The notes: generated by a model from the letters alone, not told the origin. 43,470 nucleotides of DNA from an uncultured Sediminibacterium sp. (GCA_937911175.1 CALDSE010000079.1:1-43470); one strand, 5' to 3'. Positions 28,330 through 37,058 are shown, numbered from the stretch's first letter. Numbers and translations are program-made.

Positions 28330-30147
28330 TTAATGTTGCTCTTGGGTTTGTTGAACCTTGTATAATTCGGCATAAAGACCATTTTTAGCTAATAAACTAT
28401 CGTGGGTGCCCATTTCAGCAATTTTGCCATCTTCTAGGTAAATAATAAGGTCGAATTGGAAACTATAAAAAATGCGGTGCGTAATAAAAAGGGCCGTTTT
28501 GTTTTGAATATAGCTTTTTAAGTTAGACAAAATAATTTGTTCTGTGTTGGCATCCACCGCACTTAAACAATCGTCAAAAATATAAATATTAGGTTTCTTT
28601 AATAAGGCACGCGCAATGGCTACTCTTTGTTTTTGTCCTCCACTTAAAGTGGTACCCCTTTCTCCTACTAGGGTTTCAAATTTATTCGGCAGGCTATTAA
28701 TTTCATTTAATACATGTGCTGTTTGTGTGGCAAGCATTAAATCTTCTTTCGTAAAACTTGCATCTACTCCAAAACGAATATTATTTTCAATAGAATCGCT
28801 GAATAAAAAAACATCTTGCTGCACATAGCCAATTTCTTTTCTCAGTTGTTGGGTATTGATATTATTTACATTCACTCCATCAATACTAATACTACCTGTA
28901 TTGGTTTCATACATTCTAGTAATTAATTGAGCCATAGAAGTTTTACCTGAACCTGTTTTACCCAATATTAAAACCTTCTGCCCTGCTTTAATTTTTAAAT
29001 CAAAATTATTTAAAGCGTGTATACCAGAATGCGGATAGACAAATCCAACATTATTAAATTCTATATTTCCCTCTAAAGGAGGCACTATGCTCGTGTGCTT
29101 TGTAGAAATTACAGGCACTATGGATAAAAATTCATTTAATCTTTTTTGAGAAGCCGCTGCGCGTTGTATCATACTGGCTGTCCAACCTATAGCACTTACT
29201 GGGAAAGTAAGCATGTTAATATAAATCACAAACTCAATAACTGTGCCAACTTTTCTTGGGTCTTTCAATGCTTCTAAGCCTCCTAAATAAATAGTTAATA
29301 AAGTACTCAACCCTATCATCAAAGCCATGGTAGGTGCATAAAAGGCTTCCACTTTAGCTAGGCTTACTGCATTTTTACGATAGAGCTCACTATTGGTTTT
29401 AAAGAAACCCAACATGGCTTTTTCTTGCACAAAAGATTTTATCACTCTAATACCGGAATAAGATTCTTGAGCATTGGTGGTTAAATCGGAAAGTTGCCCC
29501 TGAATTTCTTCACTCTTCTTATTAATAATACTATTGACAAAATAAATAGTAATAGCAAGTATTGGAAGAGGTGCAAGTACATATAAACTAAGGCGAACAT
29601 CTTTACTAAACATATTATACAAACAAAAACCTATTAAAGACACCAAGTTTATCAAATACATTATTGAAGGGCCTGTGTACATTCTTACCCTACTTACATC
29701 TTCAGTAATTCGGCTCATTAAATCGCCAGTGCTATGGGTCTTATAAAATTCAGTATCTAATTTTTGATAATGCGCATACACTTGATTTTTTTGATCAAAT
29801 TCAATATGCCTACTCATGACAATAATGGTTTGACGCATAAAAAACATAAAAATGCTTCTTACAATTGCTAAAACAAGTATGGTAACACTACAAAAGGTAA
29901 TTAACCAAGCAAAACTAAAATTGTTGCTTGCACTTAAATTACTAATCCAGTTTACAATAAATTCATTGTATAAGGAAGGGGCTGGTTTACCCCCAGGAAG
30001 TTTAGCCTGTACCAAACCCACCACATATCCGGTAATTTGGGGGGCCAAAACGGCAAGATAATTGGTCGCAATGACTAGTAGAATTCCGGTAAAAAACCGA
30101 AACCTATACTTCCAAAAAAACACATTCAGTGCCGACAATTCTTTCAC
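28330..30147 (-). CDS. ABC transporter, fused membrane and ATPase domains (exporter type), GTG start
   Basis: A 605-residue half-transporter with an N-terminal six-helix membrane domain and a C-terminal ATPase. Motifs: Walker A GKTGSGKTS, Q-loop in YVQQDVFLFS, signature LSGGQKQR, Walker B IYIFDD, H-loop in FITHRI. The residue after the Walker B Asp is Asp instead of the catalytic Glu (FDDCLSAVD), a feature of the weaker half of heterodimeric exporters such as MdlA or BmrC. The start is GTG at 30147: the only in-frame ATG just upstream (30156) runs into a TAG two codons later. The substrate (lipid, drug or peptide) is unknown. Confidence 0.92.
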   Translation of the reverse strand: MKELSALNVFFWKYRFRFFTGILLVIATNYLAVLAPQITGYVVGLVQAKLPGGKPAPSLYNEFIVNWISNLSASNNFSFAWLITFCSVTILVLAIVRSIFMFFMRQTIIVMSRHIEFDQKNQVYAHYQKLDTEFYKTHSTGDLMSRITEDVSRVRMYTGPSIMYLINLVSLIGFCLYNMFSKDVRLSLYVLAPLPILAITIYFVNSIINKKSEEIQGQLSDLTTNAQESYSGIRVIKSFVQEKAMLGFFKTNSELYRKNAVSLAKVEAFYAPTMALMIGLSTLLTIYLGGLEALKDPRKVGTVIEFVIYINMLTFPVSAIGWTASMIQRAAASQKRLNEFLSIVPVISTKHTSIVPPLEGNIEFNNVGFVYPHSGIHALNNFDLKIKAGQKVLILGKTGSGKTSMAQLITRMYETNTGSISIDGVNVNNINTQQLRKEIGYVQQDVFLFSDSIENNIRFGVDASFTKEDLMLATQTAHVLNEINSLPNKFETLVGERGTTLSGGQKQRVAIARALLKKPNIYIFDDCLSAVDANTEQIILSNLKSYIQNKTALFITHRIFYSFQFDLIIYLEDGKIAEMGTHDSLLAKNGLYAELYKVQQTQEQH

Positions 30148-30200
30148 CTAGACCATTTTTGTAAAGATACATGGTAGTCAATAAATTAGCGCATTTGTTT

Positions 30201-30240
30201 AAGCCCAATTAATGCAAGTATTTTTTGCATAATTGGGTTT
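30201..30240. repeat. Imperfect inverted repeat overlapping the tRNA-Ser promoter
   Basis: AAGCCCAATT (30201-30210) pairs with AATTGGGTTT (30231-30240) with one G-T pair, and ATGCAA (30212-30217) pairs with TTGCAT (30225-30230). A single unpaired A (30211) and a 7-base loop remain. No T-run follows on either strand, so it is not a standard terminator. The right arm contains the TTTG of the tRNA promoter. Confidence 0.7.
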
Positions 30241-30255
30241 CCCTTCCTACATTTG
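30224..30255 (+). promoter_or_regulatory. Promoter of tRNA-Ser
   Basis: TTTG (30224-30227), 20 bases, then TACATTTG (30248-30255) match the Bacteroidota consensus fully. The mature tRNA begins 5 bases downstream at 30260, so transcription probably starts at or next to the first tRNA base. Confidence 0.75.
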
Positions 30256-30259
30256 CCGC

Positions 30260-30344
30260 GGAGAGTTGGCAGAGCGGTCGAATGCGGCAGTCTTGAAAAC
30301 TGTTGACTGTAACAGGTCCTGGGGTTCGAATCCCTAACTCTCCG
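30260..30344 (+). tRNA. tRNA-Ser (anticodon UGA)
   Basis: The 85-base sequence folds as a class II tRNA. The acceptor arm is GGAGAGT (30260-30266) with ACTCTCC (30337-30343) and discriminator G. The anticodon loop CTTGAAA (30292-30298) carries TGA at 30294-30296, reading UCA-type serine codons. A long variable arm and the T-loop GGTTCGAATCC follow. The 3' CCA is not encoded. It has its own promoter and terminator. Confidence 0.96.
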
Positions 30345-30353
30345 CAGAATGAA

Positions 30354-30382
30354 CAAAAAAAGGGGCTTTTAGCCCCTTTTTT
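30354..30382 (+). terminator. Rho-independent terminator of tRNA-Ser
   Basis: The stem GGGGCT (30362-30367) / AGCCCC (30371-30376) has a 3-base loop, an A-run before it and a T-run after it. It begins 10 bases after the tRNA. Confidence 0.9.
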
Positions 30383-30682
30383 AATGCCCAAAAGCGAACA
30401 GAGTGAGCATGGATTACAAAAAACGGAGCATAAAGCCTTGTAAATCTATCGATTGACATTCAGATACGGATTAAGAGTATCTGCAAAAATTCTATAAAAA
30501 GATGACTAATGTCATAGAATGAATTCTAGAACTTATAGAATATTTAAAATAGTTTTAAACATTCGTAGATTTAAATCTATTCTATTAAAATCAATAGATT
30601 TAACTCTATTATCTAGTGTTTGAATATTCAGTAGAGATAATTCTATTTGTAAATATTAAAATATTTCTAATTTGCATTAACA
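30383..30682. other. Structured, repeat-rich intergenic region
   Basis: No gene is supported in these 300 bases. Two small hairpins are visible: GATTACAA (30412-30419) with TTGTAAATC (30438-30446, one bulge), and CAGATAC (30461-30467) with GTATCTG (30477-30483). The right half is very AT-rich and carries five copies of ATTCTAT or its complement ATAGAAT (30489, 30514, 30535, 30579, 30640) and two copies of TAGATTTAA (30566, 30595). It must hold the promoter of the small gene at 30683. A 19-codon frame at 30384-30443 has no coding support. Confidence 0.5.
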
Positions 30683-30928
30683 ATGATTCCCCAAGCAATG
30701 TTAAAAATAACAGAAAAAGTAAAAGATGATATTTTAGAAATTATATTTTCTGATAAACAACTTGTTAGTAAGAGTTATACTATTTTATGTGAAAGAGGGA
30801 CTGAAATTATGAAAGGAAAAATTGCTGGTTTTACTCAGCGCACTTGTTTATACATTGGTGAATTAAAAAAAGGAAAGTATCAATTTCAAATGGATGACCA
30901 TACTACATCTATATTTGAGGTTCTTTAA
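30683..30928 (+). CDS. Small protein resembling a stand-alone T9SS sorting domain
   Basis: An 81-residue protein without signal peptide, membrane segment or cysteine pair. Its whole length resembles the C-terminal Por-secretion (type A) domain of Bacteroidota cargo proteins: strand LEIIFSD, then YTILCERGTEIMKGKI like the usual yDxxGkxVxxg segment, then LYIGELKKGKYQFQM like the classic LxxGxYxxxI ending. A real sorting domain sits at the end of a long secreted protein, so a free one without export signal is odd. It could be an independent small beta-sandwich protein. ATG at 30683 or 30698 may start it. Its stop is 11 bases from the kinase stop (convergent). Function unknown. Confidence 0.6.
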   Translation: MIPQAMLKITEKVKDDILEIIFSDKQLVSKSYTILCERGTEIMKGKIAGFTQRTCLYIGELKKGKYQFQMDDHTTSIFEVL

Positions 30929-30939
30929 TTTTTAGTTAT

Positions 30940-33900
30940 CTAGCTAACAAAAAATATACTTACAGTAGTTCCATTATTCTCTTGACTTTCTATCATCAAC
31001 TTCGCCTTCATTAGTTTAACAATATTTCTTATAATTTGGTAGCCTACCCCATTCCCTTTTTTATACTTAGGCAAATGCTCCACTTCATCTTTACTCTTAC
31101 CTGTCATTAAATACTTAGCCATAGAAGTACTCATGCCCACACCGGTATCTTGAACTTTAATAATATATCCAGATTTACTATCTTCTATAGAAATAGAAAT
31201 AATCCCTTTCTCAGTTGATTTAATAGCATTCATTAAAATATTATACATCAATACCCTTAATGCCTCTGGCCAATTTTTAATTTTTGTATCAATAGGAATT
31301 TTATTTTCTAAACTAATATCTTTCCCTTCTATAAATGGAGTGATAAAATCAATTAAGTCATAAATCAATTTATGAATATCTACTTCTTGACTGTTTAATA
31401 ATTTATTGGTGTTATCGAATTTTACCCAGTTTAACATGTTTCTAGTTAAATACTCTAATTCCTTACTAGTACTGGCAATTTGCTGAATTGACTTTTTTAA
31501 ATCAGCATCTACAATTTTTTCGCTCATACTATTTGCAGTCATATGCAAATACTTAAGTGGTGTTAAAACATCATGATTCATAATAGCCAATACTTGCTCC
31601 TTTGCTTGATTTCTTTCCGTTAAATACTTGTTTAAACTTAACAATGATTTTGTTTTTAGATTCACTTCAGCTTCCAATTCTTTTTGCCTTTTTTGAAAAA
31701 TAGTAGTTTTGATCTTGATGTATAAATATATAAGAAATATAATTATTAACACATAAAAAAGGATCATTAAAGGATGTACTGCATTAGGATAATTAACATA
31801 AAAAGGATAATCAATTGACCCAAATTCATCACTAGCCGTATTTCTCCACCTTAGATAAAGTTCATTTTGACCAAAAGAAGTTTTATCTAAATGAATATTA
31901 GGGTTCTTAATAGAAATTCTTTTCCAGTTTTCATTTAAAGCAAATTTATATTCTACAACTACATTTTCCTCCGATAACATACCAGAGATACCTAATTGAA
32001 AATCGATACTCTTTGTTTTACGAGAAAGCGGTAATTTAAAGGATTCAAAACTTGTAGTTTTTTCATCAATAATTATTTTATCTAAATAAACATTAGGTTT
32101 AATGTTTAAGTAATTGGGTTTATTTAAATCACCTGGATTAAATTGAATCAAACCATCAATACCTGGTATTGAAAAATCCCTATTCGGTAGTTTAATAGCA
32201 CAAGGGTTACAACCACCATTCATTTCTAATACATCAATCCCATCTATTTTTCCAAAATATCTATATTTAATTTTACCAGGCCCAAAATTCCAAAAATCTT
32301 TTATGGATTGTTTAGGCGACCTAAATAGCCCTTTATTAGAACTTGCCCATATATTATGCTCATCATCTTCTATAAAGCAATGTGCATATTTCAAATAACC
32401 ATTAGGATCCAAGGGCATTTTTTTAATAGTGCCCTGCTTATACATATATACGCCCCCACCATAAGTTCCGAATAAAAAATAATTATCCATTTTGTAAATG
32501 CTCCTAAAATTAGCTTTTGACTTATCCCTAAAAAACAACTTAAAAGTATTTTTTTCTAGGTTGTACTTATACAAACCATCTGTAGTAGCTACTAATAACT
32601 CTTGGGCATTTTCTTGTTTTACATCAAACACCATAAAATTTATTGGAACCCAATTAAATTTTAAAACACTAATCCATTCATTTAAGTTATTTTTTTTGAT
32701 GACTTCTCTACCATTTATGGCATACATTGTATTATTAACTTCTGTAAAAGCATTTCTACGTGTAAAATCTTTAAATTTATTAAGAACCTTATTATTTACT
32801 AAATCATATTCTACAATGCCATCTTCGTTGGTAAAATAGAGTACCTTTTTGCTTGAAATAAAAGTATTCGTTTCAGATTTTTTATCAAAGATAATTGGGC
32901 TTGTTAATTTGGCTGAACCAAATATAGGTCCATCATTTACTTGTATATTGCCATTTTTAAGTAATACCTGTGCATAGGCGCTTGTACTCGTATTCAGGAT
33001 TGCATTATTTGGAAGTATTCTATTAAAATATTTAGGCCTACAAACCAAAACACCTCTATTATCTGTGCCTATATAAATTGTTTGTGTTATTTTGTCAAAT
33101 TGAACGAATTTGTAATATTCAGATATAGGCAAATTGTCTAAGATTAATTCAAAAGAAAAATTATTATCAATTAAACTTATTCGATATAATTTTTTATCTA
33201 TAATTATAAAAACATCATCCATTGGGAGGTCCTGAAAAACCTTTACATCTATGCCTATTTTAAAATATTTATCTGAATGATCTACTTTTTTAACAAGCAC
33301 TTTACCAGAAGTATTTGCAGTATTATTTAATAAAACTTCCGATAAAATATTTTTTTTATCAATGATGTATAGCCTGTCCCCTATTTGAAAGCTCTGGACT
33401 TTACTATCAAAAGACAGTATTGTATCTAACGAGGTATTATTAAAGTGAAGCAAGTAGTCCTCGTTAATGGAAAGTATTTTATTATTAATCTTAAATGTTT
33501 TAAAATCAAGACTTTTATAAATGGTCTTAATTTTACTCAATTTTACATTATACTTATTTTCAATAAATTCATTTAAACTATTGTCAATACTAGTTGTTTT
33601 ACCTATAATTACGTCATTTTCTTTAATAGTAAAACTTGTTGCATCTACAAATTTGCCGAATAAACTTCCATTATTAGCAATTGTAAAGTAGACTACTCTA
33701 TTACTTAATATTGATTTTTCTTGTTGGTCTCCAAAACTCTGAACATTGTGCCCATTGTATCTTACAATACCAGACTCGGTTGCAATCCATAAAAAACGGT
33801 TCTTTTCGTCGAACTGCAAGCCCTTAATGGTATTAGTAGGTAATCCCGATTCTGTATTGAGCCTCTCAAAAGTATAAGGTAATTGTGAAAAAGAGGAAGC

Positions 33901-33960
33901 CCCTATTAGTAGGAGCAAAAAAGTTAAAAATAAATTTCTAATAACTAATTTGATGCGCAT
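30940..33960 (-). CDS. Propeller-type sensor histidine kinase (non-hybrid)
   Basis: A 1006-residue membrane sensor. After a signal peptide (1-25) comes a large periplasmic region of regulator-propeller repeats, starting LNTESGLPTNTIKGL and FLWIATESGIVRYNG. A Y_Y_Y domain (about 650-720) with YKFALNENW and LYLRWRN follows, then one membrane helix near 726-746 and a coiled coil. The dimerisation domain has phospho-acceptor His796 in MNHDVLTPLK. The ATPase domain has the N-box NILMNAIKS, G1 DTGVGMS and G2 GNGVGYQII. No receiver or DNA-binding domain is attached. It overlaps the upstream response regulator gene by 23 bases, so the two form a coupled two-component pair. The ligand is unknown. Confidence 0.9.
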   Translation of the reverse strand: MRIKLVIRNLFLTFLLLLIGASSFSQLPYTFERLNTESGLPTNTIKGLQFDEKNRFLWIATESGIVRYNGHNVQSFGDQQEKSILSNRVVYFTIANNGSLFGKFVDATSFTIKENDVIIGKTTSIDNSLNEFIENKYNVKLSKIKTIYKSLDFKTFKINNKILSINEDYLLHFNNTSLDTILSFDSKVQSFQIGDRLYIIDKKNILSEVLLNNTANTSGKVLVKKVDHSDKYFKIGIDVKVFQDLPMDDVFIIIDKKLYRISLIDNNFSFELILDNLPISEYYKFVQFDKITQTIYIGTDNRGVLVCRPKYFNRILPNNAILNTSTSAYAQVLLKNGNIQVNDGPIFGSAKLTSPIIFDKKSETNTFISSKKVLYFTNEDGIVEYDLVNNKVLNKFKDFTRRNAFTEVNNTMYAINGREVIKKNNLNEWISVLKFNWVPINFMVFDVKQENAQELLVATTDGLYKYNLEKNTFKLFFRDKSKANFRSIYKMDNYFLFGTYGGGVYMYKQGTIKKMPLDPNGYLKYAHCFIEDDEHNIWASSNKGLFRSPKQSIKDFWNFGPGKIKYRYFGKIDGIDVLEMNGGCNPCAIKLPNRDFSIPGIDGLIQFNPGDLNKPNYLNIKPNVYLDKIIIDEKTTSFESFKLPLSRKTKSIDFQLGISGMLSEENVVVEYKFALNENWKRISIKNPNIHLDKTSFGQNELYLRWRNTASDEFGSIDYPFYVNYPNAVHPLMILFYVLIIIFLIYLYIKIKTTIFQKRQKELEAEVNLKTKSLLSLNKYLTERNQAKEQVLAIMNHDVLTPLKYLHMTANSMSEKIVDADLKKSIQQIASTSKELEYLTRNMLNWVKFDNTNKLLNSQEVDIHKLIYDLIDFITPFIEGKDISLENKIPIDTKIKNWPEALRVLMYNILMNAIKSTEKGIISISIEDSKSGYIIKVQDTGVGMSTSMAKYLMTGKSKDEVEHLPKYKKGNGVGYQIIRNIVKLMKAKLMIESQENNGTTVSIFFVS

Positions 33961-34543
33961 GTGCCAATTGTAAAAGATGCGTAAATGATTCCGCCTTTAC
34001 TTTATCAAATATAACCGATTTTATAGTAGAAATAGTGTTCATTTTAAGCCCCAAAAGGGTACTTATTTCCTTTGTTCTATAGCCATTTAATAAATAATGT
34101 AAAACTTCTAATTCTCTAACCGCTAATGAAGAAAAGGGGTTTATTTCATTATCGATCACTTTAGACATTGTCATAGGTATCGACTTAATAAAAGACTCTA
34201 GATGAAATTTAATTTCATTCTCTGAAACCCCTTTGTATAAATAAGAATGTATTTGATACTTCTTCAAAATTTTACCATACACTTCAATAGGTTGCATGGA
34301 ATGTATCAAAATAGATAATTTAGGGTATGAATTATTGATGTTTTCTATAATTTCCAAGGTATTCCCATCAGGTAAAATAATGTCTAAAACTAAATGCGTA
34401 TAAGTATCATTTTTAAGTGCCTGCATTAATTCATTACATGTGGCCACTTCGTCTACTACTTGCACATTAAATTGCTTTATTAAAGAACTTAAACCCATTC
34501 TCACTATACTATGGTCGTCTGCTATAATTACTTTGGAATCCAT
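33938..34543 (-). CDS. NarL/LuxR-type response regulator
   Basis: A 201-residue DNA-binding regulator. The receiver domain (1-120) has the acidic pair at Asp9/Asp10 in IIADDHS, the phospho-acceptor Asp54 in LVLDIILPDG, a Ser in the switch position (LIHSMQ) and the conserved Lys in YLYKG. The C-terminal LuxR/GerE helix-turn-helix (about 137-195) includes LAVRELEVLHYLLNGYRTKE and LGLKMNTISTIKS. It is translated just before the propeller kinase and overlaps it by 23 bases, so the kinase is its likely partner. A perfect inverted repeat lies about 95 bases upstream and may be an operator. Confidence 0.92.
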   Translation of the reverse strand: MDSKVIIADDHSIVRMGLSSLIKQFNVQVVDEVATCNELMQALKNDTYTHLVLDIILPDGNTLEIIENINNSYPKLSILIHSMQPIEVYGKILKKYQIHSYLYKGVSENEIKFHLESFIKSIPMTMSKVIDNEINPFSSLAVRELEVLHYLLNGYRTKEISTLLGLKMNTISTIKSVIFDKVKAESFTHLLQLAHAHQISY

Positions 34544-34637
34544 TGGGTTAATTAAAGAATGGTAAATGGTTATTTAAATACATATTAAAAATAAGGAACT
34601 TATAGCTTGAATATGCCTATCTAAGGCCCTATAGATT

Positions 34638-34672
34638 TAATTCTATTAAGTAAGTATTACTTAATAGAATTA
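34638..34672. repeat. Perfect 16-bp inverted repeat upstream of the response regulator
   Basis: TAATTCTATTAAGTAA (34638-34653) and its exact reverse complement (34657-34672) flank a 3-base centre GTA. The element lies between the ligase stop (34719) and the regulator start (34543). A third copy of its inner motif ACTTAATAG is at 34690-34698. It lacks GC pairs and a T-run, so a protein-binding site is more likely than a terminator. Confidence 0.8.
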
Positions 34673-34718
34673 GACTCAGTAACTTCCACACTTAATAGGG
34701 AGTTATTATTTCATCAAT

Positions 34719-37058
34719 TTACTTACAATATAAAGCAATGAACTTATCTATATCTGGATAATTTTTCTTTTTAGCTGCTTGTAAAGGCCCACAAGCATCA
34801 CTATTTTTTCCCATGGATACAAGTGACATGGCTTTAAAAAACTCCGACTTACCTGTATTATTATTTGAAAAAGAAGCTGCTTTATCGAAATATGGAATAC
34901 TTTTTTCAAAATTCTTATTCGTGTAATAACAAATAGCTGCATTTTCATAATGCGTATAATTATTTGGCTCTGCGTTACTTGCCTTTATATACATATTCGC
35001 TGCTTGCGTATATTTTCCTTTTGCAAATAGCTTCCCTCCGTCTGTAGAATATTGATTAGACATTCCTACTGCTTGCCCACTACCTTGACCTCCCATAATT
35101 CCTCTAGATAGTAAGTTTTTAGCATTCAAAAGTGGTACTGTATCTTTTGGAAAATGAACATAGGCGCTATCTAAAATATTCATCATGTTTTTATCGGCCC
35201 CGCCCTTCACTTCGTACATAGCCATTAAATATTGATTCACGGCCTCGCCCCCATCTCTATACTTCTTATAAACATTATATACTTTATTAATTTCTACAGT
35301 ATCCTTCTTTTTAGCAGCTGCGAATAAGGCATTCTTATAATAAGAAGTTGCCCTTGGCCAATTGTAAAAAGCTCTATAAGCATAATAAGCGGTGCTGTCG
35401 TAGTTCTGCTTCGCAGCATAAATAGCAGTTCTAATAAAGTCGTTGTAATGCAAGGCAGGGTTTACATTTTCACTTTCATTTAATAAACGCATGGACTCAT
35501 CGTACATTTTATCTCTAAAATAATACCTAGCCACCAAGGCTTTAATAGGAAGTGTAGATGTAGATAAATTAGGGAACATAGGAAAAGCACTCTTTACTTC
35601 GTCTAAAGCCATTTTAGGATCGGCATCTATTTCCCCCATCACATATTTTTGCACTTTCAAAGACTCATACACTTGGTTGTTGATGAAGATGGAACCACCA
35701 ATTAATAAAAATCCAATAATAATATAGGCAGGTAAAATAAACTTAAATTGTTTAAGTTTTTTAGTGGGGTCCATTTGAATTAAATATGCAGGTGCAAATA
35801 ATAATGCAACAGAAATTGTTAGCATGGTCTGCATCGAAGTTCTTTCTGTAGGAAAATTCAGAAATGCATCTATAAAATAGCAAGAGACTGCCATAAAACT
35901 AATGGTGGTGAAAAGGCGATAGTCTTTATACTTTTCTTTAAACCAAACTTGAATGGTAAATACAAATGCTATTACAAATAGACCTAAATAAGCTAGCCCT
36001 CCTACAATACCTAAATCGGCAGCAGCTTCTAAAAAATCATTGTGTGAGTGATAAGGAACATACAAGTCATTGGTAAATTCTTTTTCGTAAGGAATGGAAG
36101 CTAATTTCCAATTACCATAACCATCTCCTATAAAAGGGTGCTTCAAAAAATAATCTATGACGCCTTCCCATAAATGTAAACGACCGGAAGAAGCTTGGTT
36201 GTTTAATTGGATGGACTGAATTCTATCTGTTACAGCACCACTAGTAGATGCTTCGTTGATATTGCTTAAGGCTAGATTAGAAAAGAAAAATGCGAAAATC
36301 ACAGGAACTAATATGTAAGCAATAGATATAATTGAATTCTTAAGGTCTGCTTTCTTTCTAAAATATAAAGTTGTTATAGCAAATATTAAAATAATAGCTA
36401 AGAGCGAAAGAAATGTAGACCTTGTACTTAAAATAAAAATTGCAAATGAGCCCAAAAATAGGGTAATTACCCCAAATATTTTTCCAAGTATTTTGGTATT
36501 TAAAATAAAATAAAGGCAGAAAGGAAATTTAATGATTAGGCTTGCTGCCATCACGTTTTTATTCCCATTATTACCTGTTGCACTATTCGGGTTAAATGAA
36601 CCCAGTTCAGAACCTATAGCTTCTTTAAATGTTCTCATCACATAAAAAGCATCAAAGAATAGAAGTATAGTAATTAATATAGCTAGGGGTAAATAGTAAT
36701 TCTTAATGTCTTTTTTATATAATAGTATAGCAAGATTTGTAAAAATAAAAAAGGTACTTGCTAATCTTGCCAAACAGACAATGGCCTCAATGGCATTCAT
36801 GGCATAGCTTATGGAAATGAGTGCCCAAATAAAATAAAAAGTATATAAAAGCGTAAATTGATGACTGAAAACTGCTGAAATGGCTTCAGCATATATTTTT
36901 CTATTAATAAGAATATAGGCAAGTACTACCAAATCCACAATACTTGTATACAACCACTGCGCCCCCATTACATCGGCGCCTCCTAAATCGGGAATAAAAT
37001 GTACTATTAAATAAATAGCTGCGAAAAACAATAGTATATAATCAGCTCCTTTTTTCAT
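34719..37058 (-). CDS. O-antigen ligase/polymerase-like membrane protein with C-terminal TPRs
   Basis: A 779-residue protein with about 12 membrane helices in the first ~460 residues and a soluble region after. The Wzy_C/WaaL-type loop is seen at about 295-355: RLHLWEGVIDYFLKHPFIG, GDGYGNW and HSHNDFLEAAADLGIVGG, where the His of HSHND is typical of these enzymes. They transfer or polymerise lipid-linked glycans at the periplasmic face. The tail (about 480-779) carries TPR-like helix pairs, e.g. FAKGKYTQAANMYIKAS and YYTNKNFEKSIPYFDKAA. This arrangement is common in Bacteroidota. It follows the YhcH gene by 27 bases. Substrate unknown. Confidence 0.85.
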   Translation of the reverse strand: MKKGADYILLFFAAIYLIVHFIPDLGGADVMGAQWLYTSIVDLVVLAYILINRKIYAEAISAVFSHQFTLLYTFYFIWALISISYAMNAIEAIVCLARLASTFFIFTNLAILLYKKDIKNYYLPLAILITILLFFDAFYVMRTFKEAIGSELGSFNPNSATGNNGNKNVMAASLIIKFPFCLYFILNTKILGKIFGVITLFLGSFAIFILSTRSTFLSLLAIILIFAITTLYFRKKADLKNSIISIAYILVPVIFAFFFSNLALSNINEASTSGAVTDRIQSIQLNNQASSGRLHLWEGVIDYFLKHPFIGDGYGNWKLASIPYEKEFTNDLYVPYHSHNDFLEAAADLGIVGGLAYLGLFVIAFVFTIQVWFKEKYKDYRLFTTISFMAVSCYFIDAFLNFPTERTSMQTMLTISVALLFAPAYLIQMDPTKKLKQFKFILPAYIIIGFLLIGGSIFINNQVYESLKVQKYVMGEIDADPKMALDEVKSAFPMFPNLSTSTLPIKALVARYYFRDKMYDESMRLLNESENVNPALHYNDFIRTAIYAAKQNYDSTAYYAYRAFYNWPRATSYYKNALFAAAKKKDTVEINKVYNVYKKYRDGGEAVNQYLMAMYEVKGGADKNMMNILDSAYVHFPKDTVPLLNAKNLLSRGIMGGQGSGQAVGMSNQYSTDGGKLFAKGKYTQAANMYIKASNAEPNNYTHYENAAICYYTNKNFEKSIPYFDKAASFSNNNTGKSEFFKAMSLVSMGKNSDACGPLQAAKKKNYPDIDKFIALYCK

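Noticed and set aside
30384..30443. 19-codon open frame after the tRNA terminator
   Set aside because: Too short, no start context, and its sequence forms a hairpin, which better explains the bases.
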